Shown here: positions 59,690 through 64,000 of the stretch, one piece after another
How the letters are laid out: every line of letters starts with the position of its first letter
Numbering within the stretch: position 1 is the first letter of the stretch
Assembly (NCBI GenBank): GCA_023101885.1
Contig: JALPQD010000016.1
Span: 13,051,134 to 13,115,133, forward strand
Origin: Typhlomys cinereus
Lineage: Eukaryota; Chordata; Mammalia; Rodentia; Platacanthomyidae
DNA: 64,000 bases
Direction: 5' to 3'
Position numbers and translations under genes: made by a program
The notes under the pieces: model-generated
What the model was told of the DNA's origin: nothing
What the model saw: only the letters and a program-made list of their open reading frames with translations
The model's database searches: none

Positions 59690-59982
59690 GCAGCCAAGGT
59701 ATATAGCCACACCATATCCACAGGACTATTGAGGGAAGGGCAAACCCCACTTGCTAAATACATGTATGGCCCAGTATATCCAAAGAATGCCAACCTCCTT
59801 AAGCAGCTTCCTCCATCTTATTCACCTTCCCAGGGCCTAATCCCATCCACAATGGGCTAGGCATTCTTCATCAATTAGATAACCTCTGGCAGACTTGCTC
59901 AGGGTTTAACTCAACTGCTAATCTTCACAACTGAGTCCAGTGTTTTCAATTGGCAACTTGACACCTGTTTCTACCTATGACA
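59690..59982 (-). repeat. MaLR-like LTR family 1, minus orientation
   Basis: The plus strand carries antisense landmarks: 'atagccacaccatatccaca', 'ggcctaatcccatccacaat', 'gggctaggc', 'aactcaactgctaatc' and 'ggcaacttgacacctg', ending at a TGTCATAGG-type terminus (minus strand 59982). The right part of U3 is best preserved, and the polyadenylation end is missing. Confidence 0.65.
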
Positions 59983-62529
59983 GGAGGTCATACTCACCAT
60001 AATGGTGAGTTCCTTTTGTATTTTCTGTAGACATTGATGTAGAACACAAGTTTTAAGGCACATCAGAGGAAAGACTGTATACAGAGTTGTGTTGGTTCCT
60101 TTCTAACTTAGAATCTAAATTCAAAAGTAAAAGGTCCATGCACTTCACTCTATACTCTTCACTTTTTACAGGCTTATTCTACTAAGTCATGATAGTAAGA
60201 TTCTTCTCTATTATCCCTGATCATGAAATTTTGGGCAATAAGCTATATACTTGAGTTCTCATTCATTCCCAGGATTACATCGATTAGTTGTCCTTAACCA
60301 AATAGACACTCATGGAGACATTATTATACAAAAGCCTGAATCTGAACACAAGCCATTTAGAAATTATTTCATTTACATTTTATCATTCCTGTGCCACTAT
60401 GCGTTTCTTTCTGTAAAGGTTTTGAAATTGATTCAGTGCCTTTCCAGATGTAGGTCACAATTATTTAATCATCCTTAGTTTCTTTATCTTTGATATTATA
60501 CATTATAACACATATTTCATTAGATCAAGTAAATAAAATTATAACTACATATTTCATTATTAACATTGTTCTAAGATAATTCGAAGAGTACTTCAAATTA
60601 TGAGTAACTTGACCAATGGGGTAGGGAGTTGCTATAAACAAATAGCATCTGCATCATTGCACAAGAAATATAATGTTCTTGGAGAACATGATAGAGACTC
60701 AGCTTGAAAAATTCCTTCCATTTTTGGATAAAGTTGAAAACAGTTGTAGAAAATATACCCATAAAGTATATGCAGAATTTTATGTGTTGTCTTTATGTAG
60801 AAGCATCACAACAATGGAAGGATCAGTCAATGTTTGAAAAAGACCAACATTCTGCTAACATTTCTGCATGGATGCAAATGAATATCCAGAGTCTGATAAA
60901 GCTGATGTGGTTGTTTGATACAGTTTAGATCCTTAAAAAGAGTAAATGTTTTTGTTCCCTCCAGGTCTCATGAAATCAAAAGTTAGAAAACAGTAAAAAT
61001 CATATCATCTGAGGCAATATAGAATTTCCATTGCTACCAAGTTCCTGCTCCCACATTAAGTAAAGGACTAACATCTGCTCTTCCTGTAGGTAGCTAGCAC
61101 TTCCCACATAGGGCAATTGACTCCCCACCAGGTGAGCAATTCTACTGCCTCACATCTCCTTAAATGCATTGTTCAAATCTGGCTGATCAGTACAAATGAA
61201 TTTCTTTAGTTTCCATTCCCATCATGTAAGGTTGCTTCTTTTTGGGTTCTAACATGTGTTAAAAATATATAATGTTTGTCCCAGCTACATTGATACTACT
61301 TCATTGATTCCTTTCTTGTACACAAGGGAACACTTCTGTCAATGAATGTTTTTGTTCCACAGAAAACATGTAACATGCCTAATAGACTCATCGACTCTAG
61401 ACTCTATTGTTTCAGATGCACAGTATTGCCAAAAAAAGTATTATGTGATGTTTGCCATTTTTACTTAATGGCATGTGATGTTCATGGGTTAACAATATTC
61501 TGAGGATCTTGCTCAATTTAAATCTGTTGATGTATTACTGCCTTTGTGCTTTGAATTACTCTGTGTTCAAAATTGCTTCAGTTTCAGAAGACTCCCCTAA
61601 ATACCAGGGGTTCCTCTGGAAAGTATTTTACCACATGCTTGCTTTGAAGATTTGAGATGCAGTAGTTTTAATTTTAACTTTTACCTGGTAGGAGAGGGCT
61701 CTTCCATGTGTTTTATTTTTTTAATCTTATTTTCCCTATCCTTCATGGGGCCTCGTTTTCTCTACTTCATGTAGTCCCTCTGACAGGACAGAGATGCAAT
61801 ATTGCTACTGATGCCACTGGGACTTTCCAGAAAAAGAGGCAAGAAACTTTCTCCTGAATGAAAGAAATGCTGGTAATTTTTTTGGAGGGGATTACATTCT
61901 AAGGAATGAATCCTGAAAGTTGGAGAACTTTGTATTAGCTGAAAATTTTTAATTACATAAGATTGTGGTGGGCATATTCCTATCCTATCTCAATTGACAG
62001 TCTAAAAGGTATACAGGGTTTACAAATGAACTTATAAAGGATAACCTTTGGCTGTCAATATAACAATTGTGGCTATAGTGAACATTCCACCCACCAATGA
62101 TTTATTTAAAACTGTTCATTATCTGAACTTTCACTCTTATACCTCTTTGCGACTTCCTATGCATCTTATCTGTAGAAAAATTGGCTATGTTGTTATATAT
62201 GTCATATTATAAATTACTTTTGTCTTCTGATAATTTATGACTAGTCAGTTTATATGTTGTATTTTCATAAATTTCAATAGCAAATTATTCTGTCTGTGAC
62301 CCAAAGCTACATGTATTTATCTCTTGAGCACTTTGCTTAACTGAAGAGCAAGGCAATTTTATTCTTTGAGTGTGGGATTATACTCACTGCTATAGGTAAC
62401 CTCAAAAAAGAAAACAAAAAAAAAGAAAAAAAAACATATAATAAAGTTATTACCAACTTCTTTCCACAGAATAGTCAAAGAGGTAGTACATAATGTTATG
62501 TAATACTTAGAAGTTGATCTCAAATAATC
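59983..62529. other. Unassigned DNA, about 2.5 kb
   Basis: No gene is recognised. An A-rich stretch lies at about 62403-62436. Confidence 0.45.
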
Positions 62530-62546
62530 CCATCATCTATTCTTTT
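62530..62546. repeat. Target-site duplication, left copy (17 bp, perfect)
   Basis: CCATCATCTATTCTTTT is identical to 63120-63136. Confidence 0.92.
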
Positions 62547-63119
62547 TTTCTTCTTTTTCTTTTTTTTTAACATTTTTTATTATTATTTCTGCTCATACAA
62601 ACTTAATAGGTACACCGGTTCCCTCCCTCCCTCCTCCCCCCCCCCGACCCCCTTGCTCCCCCTCCCCTCATCCCTCCCTCTTCATCCCCCAGTGCCTCCC
62701 CCCAATTTCCAGAGAATCCTTTAATGTGCATGCCAAACTCTCCTCTGGGTCCTCCTCTCCGATGATGTACAAAGACCCAGTGGCATTTCCCTGAACCTTT
62801 TCCTGTGTTCCTCCTAAGCATAGGAACACTACTGTGGCTATCAATCCTTGTCTCCAAGGATCTTGGTGCCTTTAGCAGATGCTAGACTTTGTGAGGTCAA
62901 CAGTGTGTTGGACAATGCGCAGGGAATGCAAAGTCCAATTATGATTGCTTCAGCCCTAACTAGTATGGAGTATATTACATATCATTGCTCCTCCCATCCT
63001 TTTGCTCTTACACTCTTACCGCCCCCTCTTCTGCAAATTTCCCTGAGCTTCAAGATGGGGAGAGATTAAGCTGGCCTAGTTCTAGGTGGTTGATATAGAG
63101 TCTCTAAAGTTCTGGATTA
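62547..63119 (-). mobile_element. Young 5'-truncated L1, minus strand
   Basis: 573 bp containing only the distal L1 3' UTR. A T-rich start (A tail) is followed by 'ctcatacaaacttaataggt', 'acaccggttccctccctccc', the C-rich tract and the upstream UTR as far as 'ggttgatatagagtctctaa'. It closely matches 7720-8290 in antisense. The perfect 17-bp flanking duplication and long tail point to a relatively recent insertion. Confidence 0.93.
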
Positions 63120-63136
63120 CCATCATCTATTCTTTT
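63120..63136. repeat. Target-site duplication, right copy (17 bp, perfect)
   Basis: Partner of 62530-62546. Confidence 0.92.
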
Positions 63137-63184
63137 GGAAGTACACTTTCTACATGTATGTGTTAGAGAATAGAGATAGGACTT

Positions 63185-63514
63185 TTTACATGCATATGTG
63201 TATGGGGAACATGTATATGTGTGGTTACACATGCATGCCTATGTGTAAGCTCAAATTTGACATAATTTGTCATCATTGATCACTCTTCATTTTACCTACT
63301 GAGCAGCATTTCTTGGTTGAACCTAGAATTCACTGATCCATTAATGTAGCTGGGCAGCTTTCCCACAGGAAGCCATTTCTGCTTCTTAAGAGCTGGAACT
63401 ACAGTAACCACAATGTCAGCACTATATTTATTTCAGTTACAGGGATCTGCATCCCATCACTGAAGATTGTGGGACAAACAACTTACACACCAAGCCATCT
63501 TTCTAGCCAGAGCT
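63185..63514 (-). repeat. B3-like SINE, minus orientation
   Basis: The plus strand starts with the TG-rich tail ('tgcatatgtgtatggggaac'). It continues through a degenerate body ('agagctggaactacagtaac' in the 'ctgggattac' position) and ends with the antisense head 'caagccatctttctagccag'. Confidence 0.62.
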
Positions 63515-64000
63515 ATAAATCTAAACTTGAATACAGAACTTTATCTTAACTTTGTGCCATAGCATAGTTATAGTAGCCTGAAAATTCTTGAGTAAATAAA
63601 AGGAGCTATGAATGGAGTGCTTATTTCATGTTAATAGTGTCTCATAAGTCTTAGCTGTGCAATCCTCTCTTGATATACCATATCTGAAGGTGGGGAACGA
63701 GATTACTTCCATCATTTGACATTATACTCAACTTTCTCTGAAACAGAGTCAATTTCATTTTAGAAGGAAAAAGCACACGATAAAATCAGACTTCGGCCAG
63801 ACTGAGATTTCTTTCTTAATTACAAATGTAAATGTTGCCAGGTGTTCAGCACTCTTGTTCTGATAAATAAATAATTAGAAAACATGATTAATATGAAGTG
63901 CCACTGCTTGGCTGTTCAGAGTGTTCTTAGAGAGCCATGTGGGGAATTGATTTAGAAGGTGCAAAGCATGCTTGGTGGGAAGCTTCCAAGCAATACTTAG
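63515..64000. other. Unassigned DNA at the right edge
   Basis: No gene or repeat is recognised. Confidence 0.45.

Overview
This window looks like gene-poor, AT-rich nuclear DNA from a rodent. I see no host protein-coding gene, no tRNA or rRNA gene, no CpG island, and no bacterial or viral genome organisation. Nearly everything recognisable is interspersed-repeat biology: LINE-1 (L1) copies, tRNA-derived B2/B3-type SINEs and ID/B4-like fragments, retroviral-type LTRs, and microsatellites. The B3/B4-like SINEs (TG/CA-rich tail, a 'gagagactctgtctcaaaaa'-type block, a 'gctggagagatggctca' head) point to a mouse-like (myodont) rodent. The L1 proteins are clearly related to mouse L1 but divergent, so I doubt Mus or Rattus; the species is not resolvable by eye.

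Layout. 0-14 kb: a B3-like SINE at the left edge, several degenerate LTRs, a 5'-truncated L1 with a 14-bp target-site duplication (6844-8290), a short A-tailed retrocopy (about 9.8 kb), and a MaLR-like LTR-internal-LTR element (10331-12357). 14.3-20.4 kb: a near-complete plus-strand L1 with 5' leader, ORF1 (broken), ORF2 (intact endonuclease domain, two frameshifts that cancel, a nonsense codon and a C-terminal deletion) and a G-rich 3' UTR. 20.4-27.2 kb: mostly unassigned, with LTR remnants and one B3-like SINE. 27.27-34.16 kb: a full-length minus-strand L1 bounded by a diverged 24-bp duplication. It carries tandem 123-bp monomers in its 5' UTR, has lost about 1.7 kb of ORF2, and is interrupted by a 1,721-bp solo LTR with TGCCGC...GCGGCA ends and a 6-bp duplication (28477-30197). 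34-53 kb: long unassigned stretches with SINEs, simple repeats and a degenerate minisatellite of about 19 bp. 53.0-53.8 kb: one LTR inserted head-to-head inside another of the same family, forming a long inverted repeat. 56-64 kb: another MaLR-like LTR, SINEs, a (CTTC)28 polypyrimidine tract, a young 5'-truncated L1 with a perfect 17-bp duplication, and a B3-like SINE.

How the pieces relate. The two large L1s and the smaller copies appear to share one lineage (same 3' UTR and ORF2), but the two copies with 5' ends have unrelated leaders. SINEs of this kind are known to be mobilised by L1 machinery. The solo LTR landed in an already resident L1, giving a relative order of events. The most notable item is the long class-II (betaretrovirus-like) solo LTR. 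Next are the L1 with tandem promoter-type monomers and the nested inverted LTR pair. I found nothing I can defend as a new multi-gene system.
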